Assembly: GCF_022788655.1 (NCBI RefSeq)
Contig: NZ_CP084951.1
Coordinates: 3,100,001 to 3,164,000 of the forward strand
From: Sulfitobacter indolifex
GTDB lineage: Bacteria; Pseudomonadota; Alphaproteobacteria; Rhodobacterales; Rhodobacteraceae
Reading direction: 5' to 3'
Length of the DNA: 64,000 nucleotides
Shown: positions 24,866 through 33,981 of the stretch, in pieces
Layout of the letters: each line of letters starts with the position of its first letter
How positions within the stretch are numbered: position 1 is the stretch's first letter
Program-made: the position numbers and the translations under genes
The notes under the pieces: model-generated
Seen by the model: only the letters and a program-made list of their open reading frames with translations
The model's database searches: none
What the model was told of the DNA's origin: nothing

Positions 24866-25630
24866 ATGACCACGCTCCCACAACAGACCGACCGCAAACT
24901 CGGCCTTGTGATCGACCTTGATACCTGTGTCGGTTGTCATGCCTGCGTGATCTCCTGCAAAGGCTGGAACACCGAGAACTACGGCGCGCCACTGTCAGAC
25001 CAAGACGCCTATGGCGCGGACCCGTCGGGCACCTTTCTTAACCGCGTGCACAGCTATGAGGTTCAGCCCGAAGCGGGTGCCGCGCAGCTCGTGCATTTCC
25101 CGAAATCCTGCCTACACTGCGATGACGCGCCCTGCGTCACCGTCTGCCCCACGGGAGCGAGCTACAAGCGCGTCGAAGACGGGATCGTTCTGGTCAATGA
25201 AAGCGACTGTATCGGTTGTGGTCTCTGCGCCTGGGCCTGCCCCTACGGCGCGCGTGAGATGGACGTGGCCGCAGGTGTGATGAAGAAATGCACCCTCTGC
25301 GTCGACCGTATCTATAACGAGAACCTGCCCGAAGAAGACCGCCAACCTGCCTGCGTGCGCACCTGCCCCGCTGGCGCGCGACACTTTGGCGATCTTGGCG
25401 ATCCGGAAAGCGCGGTAAGCCAATTGGTGGCCGAGCGCGGCGGTGTGGACCTCATGCCCGAGCAAGGCACTAAGCCGGTCAATAAATATCTGCCGCCCCG
25501 CCCGCGCGATCAATTGCAAAGCGCAGAGGACAGCGGCAAGATTGACATATTGGCGCCCTTCCTTGCCCCCATCGACAGCGGCCCCAAGGGCTTCCTCGGC
25601 TGGCTTGACCGCACTCTGGAGAAGCTCTGA
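24866..25630 (+). CDS. soeB: Sulfite dehydrogenase, iron-sulfur subunit SoeB
   Basis: A 254-residue DmsB/NrfC-type ferredoxin subunit carrying electrons from SoeA to SoeC. Four cysteine groups for four [4Fe-4S] clusters are visible: CVGCHACVISCK near residue 17, CLHCDDAPCVTVCP near 85, CIGCGLCAWACP near 118, and CTLCVDRI with CVRTCPAGA near 145-170. No export signal is present, consistent with a cytoplasmic site. The C-terminal 60 residues are less conserved and end in GWLDRTLEKL. The TGA overlaps the soeC start by one base. Part of the xsc-ackA-soeABC run. Confidence 0.94.
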   Translation: MTTLPQQTDRKLGLVIDLDTCVGCHACVISCKGWNTENYGAPLSDQDAYGADPSGTFLNRVHSYEVQPEAGAAQLVHFPKSCLHCDDAPCVTVCPTGASYKRVEDGIVLVNESDCIGCGLCAWACPYGAREMDVAAGVMKKCTLCVDRIYNENLPEEDRQPACVRTCPAGARHFGDLGDPESAVSQLVAERGGVDLMPEQGTKPVNKYLPPRPRDQLQSAEDSGKIDILAPFLAPIDSGPKGFLGWLDRTLEKL

Positions 25631-26505
25631 TGCATCCGGCACCTTCTGTTATCCTGTTCAGCAGCCTGTCGGGGCTCGGCTTTGGCCTGCTTGCATGGCT
25701 CGGCATCGGCCTACCTACCGTGACCGGCTGGGTGGCCTTCGTTTTCCTCGCGCTGGCTTACCTTTTGGCCGTGGGCGGGCTGATCGCATCGACATTCCAC
25801 TTGGGCCATCCGGAACGCGCGCTCAAGGCGTTTACCCAGTGGCGCAGCAGTTGGCTCAGCCGTGAGGCTTGGGCCTCGGTCGCGGCCCTGCTGACCATGG
25901 CGGCCTATGGCGCGGGGCTGGTGTTTTACGACACGCGGCTTTGGCCGCTGGGGCTGATCGGCGCGGCGCTGTCATTGCTGACGGTGCTGACCACGGCGAT
26001 GATCTATACGCAGATGAAGACTGTGCCCCACTGGCATAGTGTCATGACGCCGCTAAACTTCTTGTCACTTAGCATTGCGGGGGGCGCGGTGCTGGCCGGG
26101 CAAGTGACCGCGGCGATGCTGCTTCTCACGCTGGCGGGCGTGGTGCAGATCGTCACATGGTGGCGCGGGGATCAGGCGCTGGCGGCCTCGGGCACCGATA
26201 TCGCGACGGCGACGCGGCTCGGCAATATCGGCAGCGTCCGCGCCTTTGAGCCGCCGCATACTGGCAGCAACTATCTGCTGCGAGAGTTCGTTTATCAGAT
26301 CGGGCGCAAACACGCGCTGAAGCTGCGGGTGATCGCGATCACGCTGATGGTGCTGCTGCCACTGCTGCTCTTGCTCTCGCCCGTGTTCCACCACCTCGCC
26401 GCTGCCCTCGCGGTGCTCAGCCATGCAGCGGGGGTGCTGACCTCGCGCTGGCTGTTCTTCGCGCAGGCGGAGCATGTGGTCGGGATTTACTACGGCAAAC
26501 GCTGA
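25630..26505 (+). CDS. soeC: Sulfite dehydrogenase, membrane anchor SoeC
   Basis: A 291-residue membrane protein of the DmsC type with about eight transmembrane helices (for example near residues 8-30, 40-58, 80-105, 110-130, 145-185, 235-290). It anchors SoeAB to the inner face of the cytoplasmic membrane and passes electrons to the quinone pool. Family phrases include STFHLGHPERALKAFTQWRSSWLSREAW near the second helix and SNYLLREFVYQIGRKHA in a late loop. It is the last gene of the run; an inverted repeat follows directly. Length is normal for DmsC-like anchors. Confidence 0.9.
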   Translation: MHPAPSVILFSSLSGLGFGLLAWLGIGLPTVTGWVAFVFLALAYLLAVGGLIASTFHLGHPERALKAFTQWRSSWLSREAWASVAALLTMAAYGAGLVFYDTRLWPLGLIGAALSLLTVLTTAMIYTQMKTVPHWHSVMTPLNFLSLSIAGGAVLAGQVTAAMLLLTLAGVVQIVTWWRGDQALAASGTDIATATRLGNIGSVRAFEPPHTGSNYLLREFVYQIGRKHALKLRVIAITLMVLLPLLLLLSPVFHHLAAALAVLSHAAGVLTSRWLFFAQAEHVVGIYYGKR

Positions 26506-26510
26506 ATGCA

Positions 26511-26538
26511 AAAGAGGGGGTGTCTCCACCCCCTCTTG
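26511..26538. terminator. Bidirectional hairpin between soeC and dapA
   Basis: AAGAGGGGGTG (26512-26522) and CACCCCCTCTT (26527-26537) form a perfect eleven-base-pair stem with a TCTC loop, five bases after the soeC stop and 30 bases from the dapA stop. On the minus strand it is followed by TTGCATTC, on the plus strand by GCATTCC, so T tracts are short on both sides. Confidence 0.7.
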
Positions 26539-26567
26539 CATTCCAATTCACAGCTTAAAAAGCAGTT

Positions 26568-27443
26568 TTAATTCATCAAACCCGCGTGGCGCAGACCCGC
26601 ATCGACCAGTTCTTTGGTCGGGTCCGTCAACTCTGTCAGCGGCAAGCGCACCTCGTCCGAGCAGAGGTCCAACCGCGACATGGCGTATTTCACGCCCACC
26701 AGCCCCGGCTCGGTAAAGATCGCTTTGTGCAGCGGCATCAAACGGTCCTGAAGCTCCAACGCCTTGGCGTAATCGCCCTCTAGGCAGGCCGCCTGCATCT
26801 GCGCGGAAAGACGCGGTGCGACATTGGCAGTGACCGAGATACAGCCAACACCGCCTTGGGCGTTGAACCCATGCGCGGTCGCGTCTTCGCCGGAAAGTTG
26901 GATGAAATCTTTGCCACAGGTGATGCGCTGGTCGCTGACCCGAGCGAGATCACCAGTCGCGTCTTTCACGCCGACTATGCGCGGCAGTTGAGCCAATTCG
27001 CCCATTGTTTCGGGCGTCATATCCACGACCGAACGGCCGGGGATGTTGTAAATGATGATCGGCAGGTCGCAGCAATCATGCACGGCGGTGAAATGGGCGA
27101 TCAACCCGCGTTGGGTCGGCTTGTTGTAGTAGGGCGTGACCAACAGCAGCGCGTCTGCGCCGACTTTCTCGGCGTGGCGGGCAAGGCGGATGCTCTCGAC
27201 CGTGTTGTTGGACCCGGCCCCGGCAATAACCGGAATGCGGCCCGCGACAGCTTTGACGACTTCATCAACGACGGTTTCATGCTCGGCATGGCTCAACGTC
27301 GGGGATTCGCCGGTGGTGCCGACAGGGACAAGCCCGCTCGACCCTTCGCCGATGTGCCATTCGATAAGTTTTTTCAGCGTATCCAGATCCAGCGCGCCGT
27401 TGCGAAACGGCGTGACGAGGGCAGGCAGAGAGCCTTTGAACAT
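26568..27443 (-). CDS. dapA: 4-hydroxy-tetrahydrodipicolinate synthase
   Basis: A 291-residue TIM-barrel aldolase that condenses aspartate semialdehyde with pyruvate, the first committed step of lysine and diaminopimelate synthesis. Seen: [11 protein letters not shown], the pyruvate-binding [11 protein letters not shown], the catalytic tyrosine in [10 protein letters not shown] (about residue 134) and the Schiff-base lysine in GVKDATGD (about 162). The ATG at 27443 has AAGGAG eight bases upstream; a GTG six bases earlier sits too close to that site. Divergent from the lytic transglycosylase gene. Confidence 0.95.
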   Translation of the reverse strand: MFKGSLPALVTPFRNGALDLDTLKKLIEWHIGEGSSGLVPVGTTGESPTLSHAEHETVVDEVVKAVAGRIPVIAGAGSNNTVESIRLARHAEKVGADALLLVTPYYNKPTQRGLIAHFTAVHDCCDLPIIIYNIPGRSVVDMTPETMGELAQLPRIVGVKDATGDLARVSDQRITCGKDFIQLSGEDATAHGFNAQGGVGCISVTANVAPRLSAQMQAACLEGDYAKALELQDRLMPLHKAIFTEPGLVGVKYAMSRLDLCSDEVRLPLTELTDPTKELVDAGLRHAGLMN

Positions 27444-27568
27444 GTGCACGCTCCTTGTTGTGCTGGCCGGGATAAACCGGACTGGATGAGGGCTTTCGCT
27501 AACGCAAAGGTTTGATAAACGTTGCCGTAGCCATATGTTGCAAGGCTCTAGCCCCGGAGACGTAGGAA

Positions 27569-29533
27569 ATGCAAGCGATGACGCGCCTGATGGCGATTCT
27601 CATAAGTGTTTTTGTCCTGACCGTGCCTGCCGAAGCGCAGCGCCCGCGCCCCTTAGGGTGGGCGATGGACGCCATGCGGACAGGCAATTGGGACTCTGCC
27701 GCGATACTTGCTGCCCGCGATGGGCAGGTTGCCGCCGATGTGATTGAATGGCACCGGCTGCGCGCCGGGCGGGGCACCTATGCCGAAGCGCGCGATTTTC
27801 TCGCCCGCAGGCCTGATTGGCCGGGCGAAGAGTACCTGCGCAAACAAACCGAAGAGGCCGTGATCGAGCAGCCCGCCAGCGACATACTGGCGTTCTTTTC
27901 GGCCATGGCACCACAGACCCCGCGTGGGGTGCTCGCCCATGCCAAGGCCCTGATCGACAGCGGCCAGCGCGGTGAAGCCGAGGCGAACCTCGTTCTGGCT
28001 TGGCGCACGATGCCAATGAACGCCACCAGTCAGGCGCTGTTTATAGACGCCCATGGCAGCCTTCTGGCCCCGCATCATGCGGCGCGGCTCGAAGAGATGC
28101 TTTGGCAGCGCGAGCATTCCGAAGCGCGGCAGATGTTCGATTTGGTCTCAAGCGCCGACAAGGCACTGGCCGAGACCCGCATCGCCCTGCAAAAGCTTGA
28201 AAGTGATGTGAACACTAAGATCGACGCCCTGCCCGCGGCTAAGGCAGATGCGCCGGGGCTGGCGCATGACCGCTTTGAGTGGCGCATCCGCAAAGGCTTC
28301 CGTGACGAGGCCAAAGACCTGCTGCTGCAGCGTTCCACCTCTGCTGCGGCTTTGGGTCAGCCCCAAGCGTGGTCCAACCGCCGCCGCGCCATGGCGCGCG
28401 ATGAAATGCGCAACGGCGAGCCGCAGACCGCCTATAAAATCGCATCACAACATTTCCTGACCAGTGGGTCGGACTTTGCCGACCTCGAATGGCTTTCGGG
28501 CTATCTCGCCCTGCGGTTCTTGAAGGACCCGGTAACCGCTCTGGGCCATTTCCAAAAGCACGACGGCGCTGTGGAATCCCCCATCAGCCAAGGCCGCGCC
28601 GGATATTGGCAGGGCCGCGCGCTTGAGGCGATGGGTGATGCCGAAGGGGCGGCCAAAGCCTATGCCATGGGGGCGAAATTCCAGACCTCTTTTTACGGCC
28701 TGCTGGCTGCTGAACGCGGCGGCATACCGTTCGACGAAAAGCTGAAGGGCACCCCGCCCGCCCAAGACTGGCGAACCTCGCCGCTGGCGCGCGCGCCCTT
28801 GTTCGAAGCGGGGCTGCTGTTGCAGGCCTCTGGCGAGCTATCCACGGCTGAGCGTTTCTGGACCCATTTGACCGAACAACTCGTGCCCGATGACGTCGCC
28901 CTGTTGGGCCAAGCCGCCATCGACGTGGGCCGGCCGCATCTCGCCGTGATGATCGGCAAACGCGCGGCGCAGCGCGGGCTGGAAGTGCCTGCGCCCTATT
29001 ACCCGCTGCACGCCCTTGCCGAGAGAGACCTGCCGATGGCGACCGAGATGACCCTCGCGATCGCCCGCCGCGAAAGCGAGTTTGATCCGGACGTGCAAAG
29101 CGGCGTTGGCGCGCGGGGGTTGATGCAGATCATGCCTGCCACGGCCAAAGACGTGGCGCGCGATCTGGGCATCTCAAGCCAGCATACGACAGATCGGCTG
29201 ACCGCCGATCCCGTCTACAACGCACGTCTGGGGGCCACTTACCTGTCGCAAATGGCGGGGCAGTTTGATGGCAATGTCGCGATGATGTCAGCCGCCTATA
29301 ACGCCGGGCCAAGCCGTCCGCGCCGCTGGATGGCGACCTATGGCGACCCGCGCAAAGGCGAGATCGACATCGTCGATTGGATAGAAATGATCCCGTTCCG
29401 CGAAACCCAGAACTACGTGATGCGCGTAACCGAAAGCCTGCCCGTCTATCGCGCGCGCCTGGGAAAAGACCCGTTGCCGATCCCCTTTAGCGAGGAATTA
29501 ACCGGGTCGACGCTGAAGGCGTTCGCGCCATAG
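27569..29533 (+). CDS. slt: Soluble lytic murein transglycosylase (Slt70-like)
   Basis: A 654-residue periplasmic exo-type lytic transglycosylase. A signal peptide ([21 protein letters not shown] from the second ATG) is followed by a long alpha-helical superhelix domain, about residues 30-480, and a C-terminal lysozyme-like domain. The catalytic glutamate is in [11 protein letters not shown] near residue 500; [15 protein letters not shown] and [13 protein letters not shown] with AAYNAGPSR complete the SLT motifs. The start could be 27569 or 27578; GGAG and TAGGAA lie suitably for either. The 3' end overlaps the EamA gene by 36 bases, tail to tail. Confidence 0.93.
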   Translation: MQAMTRLMAILISVFVLTVPAEAQRPRPLGWAMDAMRTGNWDSAAILAARDGQVAADVIEWHRLRAGRGTYAEARDFLARRPDWPGEEYLRKQTEEAVIEQPASDILAFFSAMAPQTPRGVLAHAKALIDSGQRGEAEANLVLAWRTMPMNATSQALFIDAHGSLLAPHHAARLEEMLWQREHSEARQMFDLVSSADKALAETRIALQKLESDVNTKIDALPAAKADAPGLAHDRFEWRIRKGFRDEAKDLLLQRSTSAAALGQPQAWSNRRRAMARDEMRNGEPQTAYKIASQHFLTSGSDFADLEWLSGYLALRFLKDPVTALGHFQKHDGAVESPISQGRAGYWQGRALEAMGDAEGAAKAYAMGAKFQTSFYGLLAAERGGIPFDEKLKGTPPAQDWRTSPLARAPLFEAGLLLQASGELSTAERFWTHLTEQLVPDDVALLGQAAIDVGRPHLAVMIGKRAAQRGLEVPAPYYPLHALAERDLPMATEMTLAIARRESEFDPDVQSGVGARGLMQIMPATAKDVARDLGISSQHTTDRLTADPVYNARLGATYLSQMAGQFDGNVAMMSAAYNAGPSRPRRWMATYGDPRKGEIDIVDWIEMIPFRETQNYVMRVTESLPVYRARLGKDPLPIPFSEELTGSTLKAFAP

Positions 29534-30376
29534 GGTAAAAAGCCCCGCAGCCACAATCATGCCTGCGCCCAGCACAACGCTTGGGCGCAGCACCTCGTTA
29601 AAGGCCGACAGGCCGATGATCACAGTGAAGATCAGCTGGGTATAGGCGAAGGGTTGCACAGCGCTCGCCTCGGCAACCTCATAACACCGGATCAGCAGCC
29701 AATGGCCCGTGACCCCGGTGATGCACAGCGTGCCCATCAGCAGCCAGTTGCCCGGCGTCATCGGCTCCCAGAACCAGACGCCCACGGCAGTCATCACCAC
29801 CGCGCCGGTCACCCCGGTCCAAAAGAAACTCGTCGCCGTGTTATCGCGCCGCGCGACGTAGCGTGTCAGCAACCCGTAGACGGCAAACATTCCCGCCCCT
29901 GCCAGCGGGATCGCGGCGGCAGGGTCCACAACCCGAAGCCCCGGTTGCAGGATCACAAGCACACCGATGAAGCCCACACCAATCGCCGCCCAACGCCGCC
30001 AGCCGACCTTTTCGCCCAAGATCGGCCCCGACAGCGCTGCCACCAGCAGCGGATAGCAGGTAAAGACGGCATGGCTTTCGACCAGCCCAAGGATCGTGAA
30101 GCCAAGCACCATTGTGCAAATTTGCGCCGACAACAGCACGCCGCGCAGGATTTGCACCGCAGGCTGGGTGGTGGCGGCGGCTTTTCGGATGCCGCCCGCT
30201 TTGCGCAGCGCCAGCGCGATAACGAAAGCGGCGAAGAACCAATAGCGGATCATCACCACCATCAGCACGTTGTAATTTTCAGCCAAATGACGTGACAGCC
30301 CATCTTGGACGGCAAAGACCATCGTCGTGGCGACCATCAGCATAATGCCGAGCGGGATGTTGTTGGACTGGCTCAT
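29498..30376 (-). CDS. EamA/DMT-family transporter
   Basis: A 292-residue inner-membrane protein with ten predicted helices in two EamA repeats. The first repeat begins GIMLMVATTMVFAVQDGLSRHLAE, and its later part contains FTCYPLLVAALSGPILGEKVGWRRW. The second repeat ends with FTVIIGLSAFNEVLRPSVVLGAGMI. Members export or import metabolites such as amino acids, nucleobases or S-adenosylmethionine; substrate cannot be read from sequence. Its start overlaps the stop of the MnmD-like gene by four bases, so they form a two-gene operon, although no functional link is apparent. Confidence 0.87.
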   Translation of the reverse strand: MSQSNNIPLGIMLMVATTMVFAVQDGLSRHLAENYNVLMVVMIRYWFFAAFVIALALRKAGGIRKAAATTQPAVQILRGVLLSAQICTMVLGFTILGLVESHAVFTCYPLLVAALSGPILGEKVGWRRWAAIGVGFIGVLVILQPGLRVVDPAAAIPLAGAGMFAVYGLLTRYVARRDNTATSFFWTGVTGAVVMTAVGVWFWEPMTPGNWLLMGTLCITGVTGHWLLIRCYEVAEASAVQPFAYTQLIFTVIIGLSAFNEVLRPSVVLGAGMIVAAGLFTLWRERLQRRPG

Positions 30377-31047
30377 AGCGGCATTTGCGCCCGGGTCATG
30401 TGGCGCTTGCGGCCATAACCGGGGATGCGGGTGACCTCGAAACCGCCAGCGCTGAGCGCGCGGCGGACGAAGCCAGCGGCGGTATAGGTCGCGGCGGTGC
30501 CACCGGGCGCGGTGTGGCGGGCAACCTCGGCCATCAGATCATCGCCCCACAGTTCGGGGTTCTTGGCCGGGGAAAATCCGTCAAGAAACCACGCATCGGC
30601 CCGCCCCTGCCATGTGGGAAGGGTCTCTCGCGCATCGCCGATGATGATCTCTGCCCGCAAACCCGGCAGTTCAAACACGCCGCCCGTCCCATTCCACGCC
30701 GCTGTCAGCCCATCGCGCCGCCCGTCGAGCGCGGGGAAGGCCGCATGGGCCTGTGCCATATCTTCGGGGCGCATCGGGTAGGCTTCGAAACTGGTGAAAT
30801 GCAGGGGCCCCTCATGGCCCGCCTGCATCCAAGCATCCCATGCCAACAGCAGGTTCAGCCCGGTGCCGAAGCCCAGCTCTGCAATATGAAAACCGGGGCG
30901 ATAACGCTCGGGCAGATCATTGCCCGCCAGAAAGACATAGGCGGTCTCCGCCGCGCCATCTTCGAGGCTGAAGTAGGGGTCATCAAACTGGGTCGAGACC
31001 GGCACGTGGCCCTCTCGCCAGCTGATCTGGGCATTCTGGTCTGGCAC
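30373..31047 (-). CDS. mnmD: tRNA mnm5U methyltransferase domain protein (MnmD type)
   Basis: A 224-residue stand-alone version of the methyltransferase half of MnmC, which adds the last methyl group in 5-methylaminomethyl-2-thiouridine of tRNA. It starts VPDQNAQISWREGHVPVS, the family opening, then has FDDPYFS, the SAM-binding loop IAELGFGTGLNLLLAW, FTSFEAYPM, IIIGDARETLP, and DAWFLDGFSPAKNPELW with the catalytic aspartate region. The GTG at 31047 was chosen because AGGA lies six bases upstream, the family begins here, and longer frames would run into the divergent oxidase gene. The oxidase half of MnmC is encoded by the next gene on the other strand. Confidence 0.88.
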   Translation of the reverse strand: MPDQNAQISWREGHVPVSTQFDDPYFSLEDGAAETAYVFLAGNDLPERYRPGFHIAELGFGTGLNLLLAWDAWMQAGHEGPLHFTSFEAYPMRPEDMAQAHAAFPALDGRRDGLTAAWNGTGGVFELPGLRAEIIIGDARETLPTWQGRADAWFLDGFSPAKNPELWGDDLMAEVARHTAPGGTAATYTAAGFVRRALSAGGFEVTRIPGYGRKRHMTRAQMPL

Positions 31048-31111
31048 GGTACGTCCTGCTAGAGGGGGAGTGAAGTCGCGCAGACACTGCGCAAGCTGGC
31101 GGGGAATGGCA

Positions 31112-32143
31112 ATGGTGGATGTAACCGTAAGAGGAGCCGGGATTTTCGGCCTTTCAGTGGCTTGGGCCTGCGTATTGCGCGGTGCATCGGTGCGAGTGGT
31201 AGACCCTGCCGGGCCAGCAGCAGGCGCGTCGGGCGGGATCGTCGGCGCACTTGCCCCGCATGTGCCAGAGAATTGGAACGCCAAGAAAGCGTTTCAGCTC
31301 GAAAGCCTGCTCAGCGCTGAAGCGTTTTGGGACGAGGTTGCGGCCACAGGTGGCGGTGCGCCGGGGTATATCCGCAGCGGGCGTCTGCAGCCTGTCGCGG
31401 ATGAAGCGGCGCTGGCCCTCGCCCGACAGCGGGAAGCCACGGCGGCGGCGCTTTGGCAAGGCCGCGCGCGGTGGGAGGTTATCCGCGCCGAGGATAGCGA
31501 TTGGGCCCCCGCAAGCCCCACCGGCTGGCTGATCCGCGACACGCTGAGTGCACTCGTCCACCCGCGCCACGGCTGCAACGCACTGCTCGCCGCATTGGCG
31601 GCAAAGGGCGTCGAGATTATCAGCGAAGCCCCGGATCAAGGCAAAGTCCTTTGGGCCACGGGCGTGGCTGGGCTGGAGGCGCTCAACACAGGTCACCCAC
31701 GTCTGGTCGGCGCAGGCATCAAGGGGCAAGCCGCGCTGTTGCAACTAGACCAAGGCGGCGCGGCGCAACTCTTTGCCGATGGGGTCCATGTCATCCCGCA
31801 TCTTGACGGCACGGTCGCCGTAGGCGGCACAACCGAGCGAGACTATGACAGTCCAGACAGCACCGATGCGCAGCTAGATGCGGTGATCGCCAAGGCCCGT
31901 GCGGCTGTGCCTGCCTTGCAGGACGCGCCGGTGATCGAACGCTGGGCCGGGCTGCGCCCCCGCAGCCGCAGCCGCGCTCCGATGCTGGGCGCATGGCCGG
32001 GCAATCCGGGGCATTATATCGCCAATGGTGGCTTTAAGATCGGTTTCGGCATGGCGCCCAAAGTGGCGCAGGTGATGGCCGATCTGCTTCTCGAAGGGCG
32101 CGACACGATCCCCAATGGGTTCCGGGTCAGCGATAACCTTTGA
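31112..32143 (+). CDS. FAD-dependent oxidoreductase, probable MnmC oxidase half
   Basis: A 343-residue DadA/ThiO-fold flavoprotein. VTVRGAGIFGLSVAWACV is the FAD dinucleotide loop and GASGGIVGALAPHVPENW matches the GASG...GALYP stretch of the MnmC oxidase domain, which removes the carboxymethyl group from cmnm5U in tRNA. RWAGLRPRSRSRAPMLG and the end GHYIANGGFKIGFGMAP are standard for the fold. Assignment rests chiefly on its position back to back with the methyltransferase half, 64 bases away. An amino-acid oxidase such as ThiO or DadA is the alternative. ATG at 31112 has GGGGA seven bases upstream. Confidence 0.7.
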   Translation: MVDVTVRGAGIFGLSVAWACVLRGASVRVVDPAGPAAGASGGIVGALAPHVPENWNAKKAFQLESLLSAEAFWDEVAATGGGAPGYIRSGRLQPVADEAALALARQREATAAALWQGRARWEVIRAEDSDWAPASPTGWLIRDTLSALVHPRHGCNALLAALAAKGVEIISEAPDQGKVLWATGVAGLEALNTGHPRLVGAGIKGQAALLQLDQGGAAQLFADGVHVIPHLDGTVAVGGTTERDYDSPDSTDAQLDAVIAKARAAVPALQDAPVIERWAGLRPRSRSRAPMLGAWPGNPGHYIANGGFKIGFGMAPKVAQVMADLLLEGRDTIPNGFRVSDNL

Positions 32144-32151
32144 GGCGACGA

Positions 32152-32177
32152 AAAACCCCGGCCACTGGCCGGGGTTC
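32152..32177 (-). terminator. Rho-independent terminator of the OmpA-like gene
   Basis: AACCCCGGCC (32154-32163) pairs with GGCCGGGGTT (32167-32176) around a three-base loop. On the minus strand the stem is followed by TTTTTCG, so it ends the OmpA-like lipoprotein transcript; it may also stop reading from the oxidase gene on the plus strand. Confidence 0.82.
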
Positions 32178-32202
32178 ACTGTCATTTCCAAAGCGCCGTA
32201 GC

Positions 32203-32868
32203 TTAGCGCGCGTTGGGGAGGATCACGATCTCGACCCGACGGTTCTGAGACTTACCTGCAGCACTCAGGTTGCTCGCAACCGGCTGGCTCTCGCCGCGAC
32301 CGAATGTCTGCAAACGCTGCTGCGGCACGCCGTTAGACAGCAGGATATTACCCACGGCCTGCGCCCGACGCTCGGAAAGCTGCTGGTTGTAAGCGGCTTC
32401 GCCATCGCTGTCGGTGTGGCCAACAACCTGCAGAGTGGAGTTCTGGTAGATGTTCACGTTCTGCGCCAATGCGGCCAGATCGTCACGCAGACCAGGGGCA
32501 ACGCTCGTGCTGTCTGTCGCGAACAGGATGTCCTGCGGCAGGGTCACGATCAGACGGTCGCCGGTGTTGGTGATCACCACACGGCTGTCCATCGCGGCGC
32601 GCAGCTCGGCCTCTTGTTTGTCGAGCGAGTAACCAACGCCCGCACCAATCGCGCCACCGACCAATGCGCCCTTCACGGCCGCTTCGGTACGGTTGCCATC
32701 GCCTTTTGACAGCGCACCAGCAAGGGCCCCGACGCCCGCACCGATCAAAGCGCCGTTCTTAGTCCGCTGGTTGGGGTCACCATTGCCGGGCTGCAGTGGC
32801 TGCGTACACGCACCCAGTGTCATCGCGCCGGCCAGAGCGGCGGCCAAAGTCATCTTCGAAGAAATCAT
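32203..32868 (-). CDS. OmpA-family lipoprotein with glycine zipper
   Basis: A 221-residue outer-membrane lipoprotein. The signal MTLAAALAGAMTLGAC ends in a lipobox cysteine (about residue 21). Residues about 40-85 form glycine-zipper helices (GALIGAGVGALAGAL, GALVGGAIGAGVGYSLD), as in YiaD-like proteins, and about 105-215 form an OmpA C-terminal domain that binds diaminopimelate in peptidoglycan (LQVVGHTDSDG, NQQLSERRAQAV, GRGESQPVASN, NRRVEIVI). It tethers outer membrane to cell wall. Start is uncertain between 32868 and 32883; both give a signal peptide. Terminator at 32152-32177. Confidence 0.9.
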   Translation of the reverse strand: MISSKMTLAAALAGAMTLGACTQPLQPGNGDPNQRTKNGALIGAGVGALAGALSKGDGNRTEAAVKGALVGGAIGAGVGYSLDKQEAELRAAMDSRVVITNTGDRLIVTLPQDILFATDSTSVAPGLRDDLAALAQNVNIYQNSTLQVVGHTDSDGEAAYNQQLSERRAQAVGNILLSNGVPQQRLQTFGRGESQPVASNLSAAGKSQNRRVEIVILPNAR

Positions 32869-33000
32869 GTCTACTGCCTTCATGTTTGCGGGCCCCGTTC
32901 GGGCGGGGCATCTGAACGTGAACGCTATATAGTCGCTCAAGGTTCCCGCGAACATTACATATAACGGCTGTTCGGCAGAAACCCGCCCAGATTAGCTGAT

Positions 33001-33870
33001 CTACGCCTCTGCCCGCGCGGCTTCGAACGCCAACATGGCGCGCTTTACCGGCAGCCCCCAATGGTAGCCGCCCAAGCCGCCGCTCTTGCGTAACGCGCGG
33101 TGACAAGGGATGAGCCAACTCACCGGGTTGCGCCCAACGGCGGTGCCCACGGCGCGGACCGCACGCGGGCTGCCGACCGTCTCGGCGATTTCGGAATAGG
33201 TGGTTACCTGCCCCGAGGGGATGCTCAGCAGCGCCTCCCAGACCTTGATCTGAAACGGAGCGCCAATAAGGTAAAGCGGCGCTCTGGCATCTGCGTCTTT
33301 TTGCATCCCAAAAGCAGTGTCGACCCAAGGGCGCAGGCGCACAGGCGCCTCGACAAAATCGGCCAAGGGCCAGCGGCTGCAAAGATCAGCCATCGCCGCG
33401 TCCTCTCCTACTTCGGATGACAACGCCAATCCACAGATGCCTTTGTCGGTGCCCATCACCAGCGTCGGGCCAAAGGGGCTGTCGAACCACCCCCAATAGA
33501 TCGTGAGCCCTGCGCCTTTGCGGGCAAACTCACCGGGGCTCATCGCCTCCCAGCGCAGGAAGAGGTCATGCAAACGTCCGCTGCCTGACAGACCCAACTC
33601 ATGCGCCGCCGCCAGCGTCGTGAAATGATCGCGCAGCATCAGCTTGGCTTGATCCAGCATCAAATACTGCTGGTAGCGCTTGGGCGAGACGCCCACCCAG
33701 CGCGAAAACAGCCGTTGGAAATGCGCCGCAGACATGCCCATCTCGCCCGCGATCCAATCCAGTTGCTTTGGGTCTTCGGCCTCATCAATCAGGGCGATGG
33801 CGCGGCGCATCACTTGATAGTGGTAGCCCTGATCTTCGGGTGCGGGGGATATGTCTGTGATCTGTGTCAT
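33001..33870 (-). CDS. AraC-Ogt fusion, methylated-DNA-protein cysteine methyltransferase
   Basis: A 289-residue DNA repair protein. Residues about 15-115 are an AraC-type helix-turn-helix (LDWIAGEMGMSAAHFQRLFSRWVGVSPKRYQQ). The rest is an O6-alkylguanine-DNA alkyltransferase with the DNA-binding wing QIKVWEALLSIPSGQVTTYSEIA, the arginine-finger region SPRAVRAVGTAVGRNP and the acceptor cysteine in LIPCHRAL. This is the Ada layout without the N-terminal zinc-cysteine (phosphotriester) domain, so it may repair O6-methylguanine and possibly act in regulation. The ATG at 33870 gives the domain start; longer frames add only a non-conserved stretch. Divergent from nth. Confidence 0.88.
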   Translation of the reverse strand: MTQITDISPAPEDQGYHYQVMRRAIALIDEAEDPKQLDWIAGEMGMSAAHFQRLFSRWVGVSPKRYQQYLMLDQAKLMLRDHFTTLAAAHELGLSGSGRLHDLFLRWEAMSPGEFARKGAGLTIYWGWFDSPFGPTLVMGTDKGICGLALSSEVGEDAAMADLCSRWPLADFVEAPVRLRPWVDTAFGMQKDADARAPLYLIGAPFQIKVWEALLSIPSGQVTTYSEIAETVGSPRAVRAVGTAVGRNPVSWLIPCHRALRKSGGLGGYHWGLPVKRAMLAFEAARAEA

Positions 33871-33981
33871 GGCTTGAAGATACGCGCACCCCTGCCCCCG
33901 CGCGACCCGTTTCTTGCGCCAACGTAAAGCAAGCCCCGCCCCTGCTTGCCCTGCCGCGTCATTCATCGCATACCCACGCCC

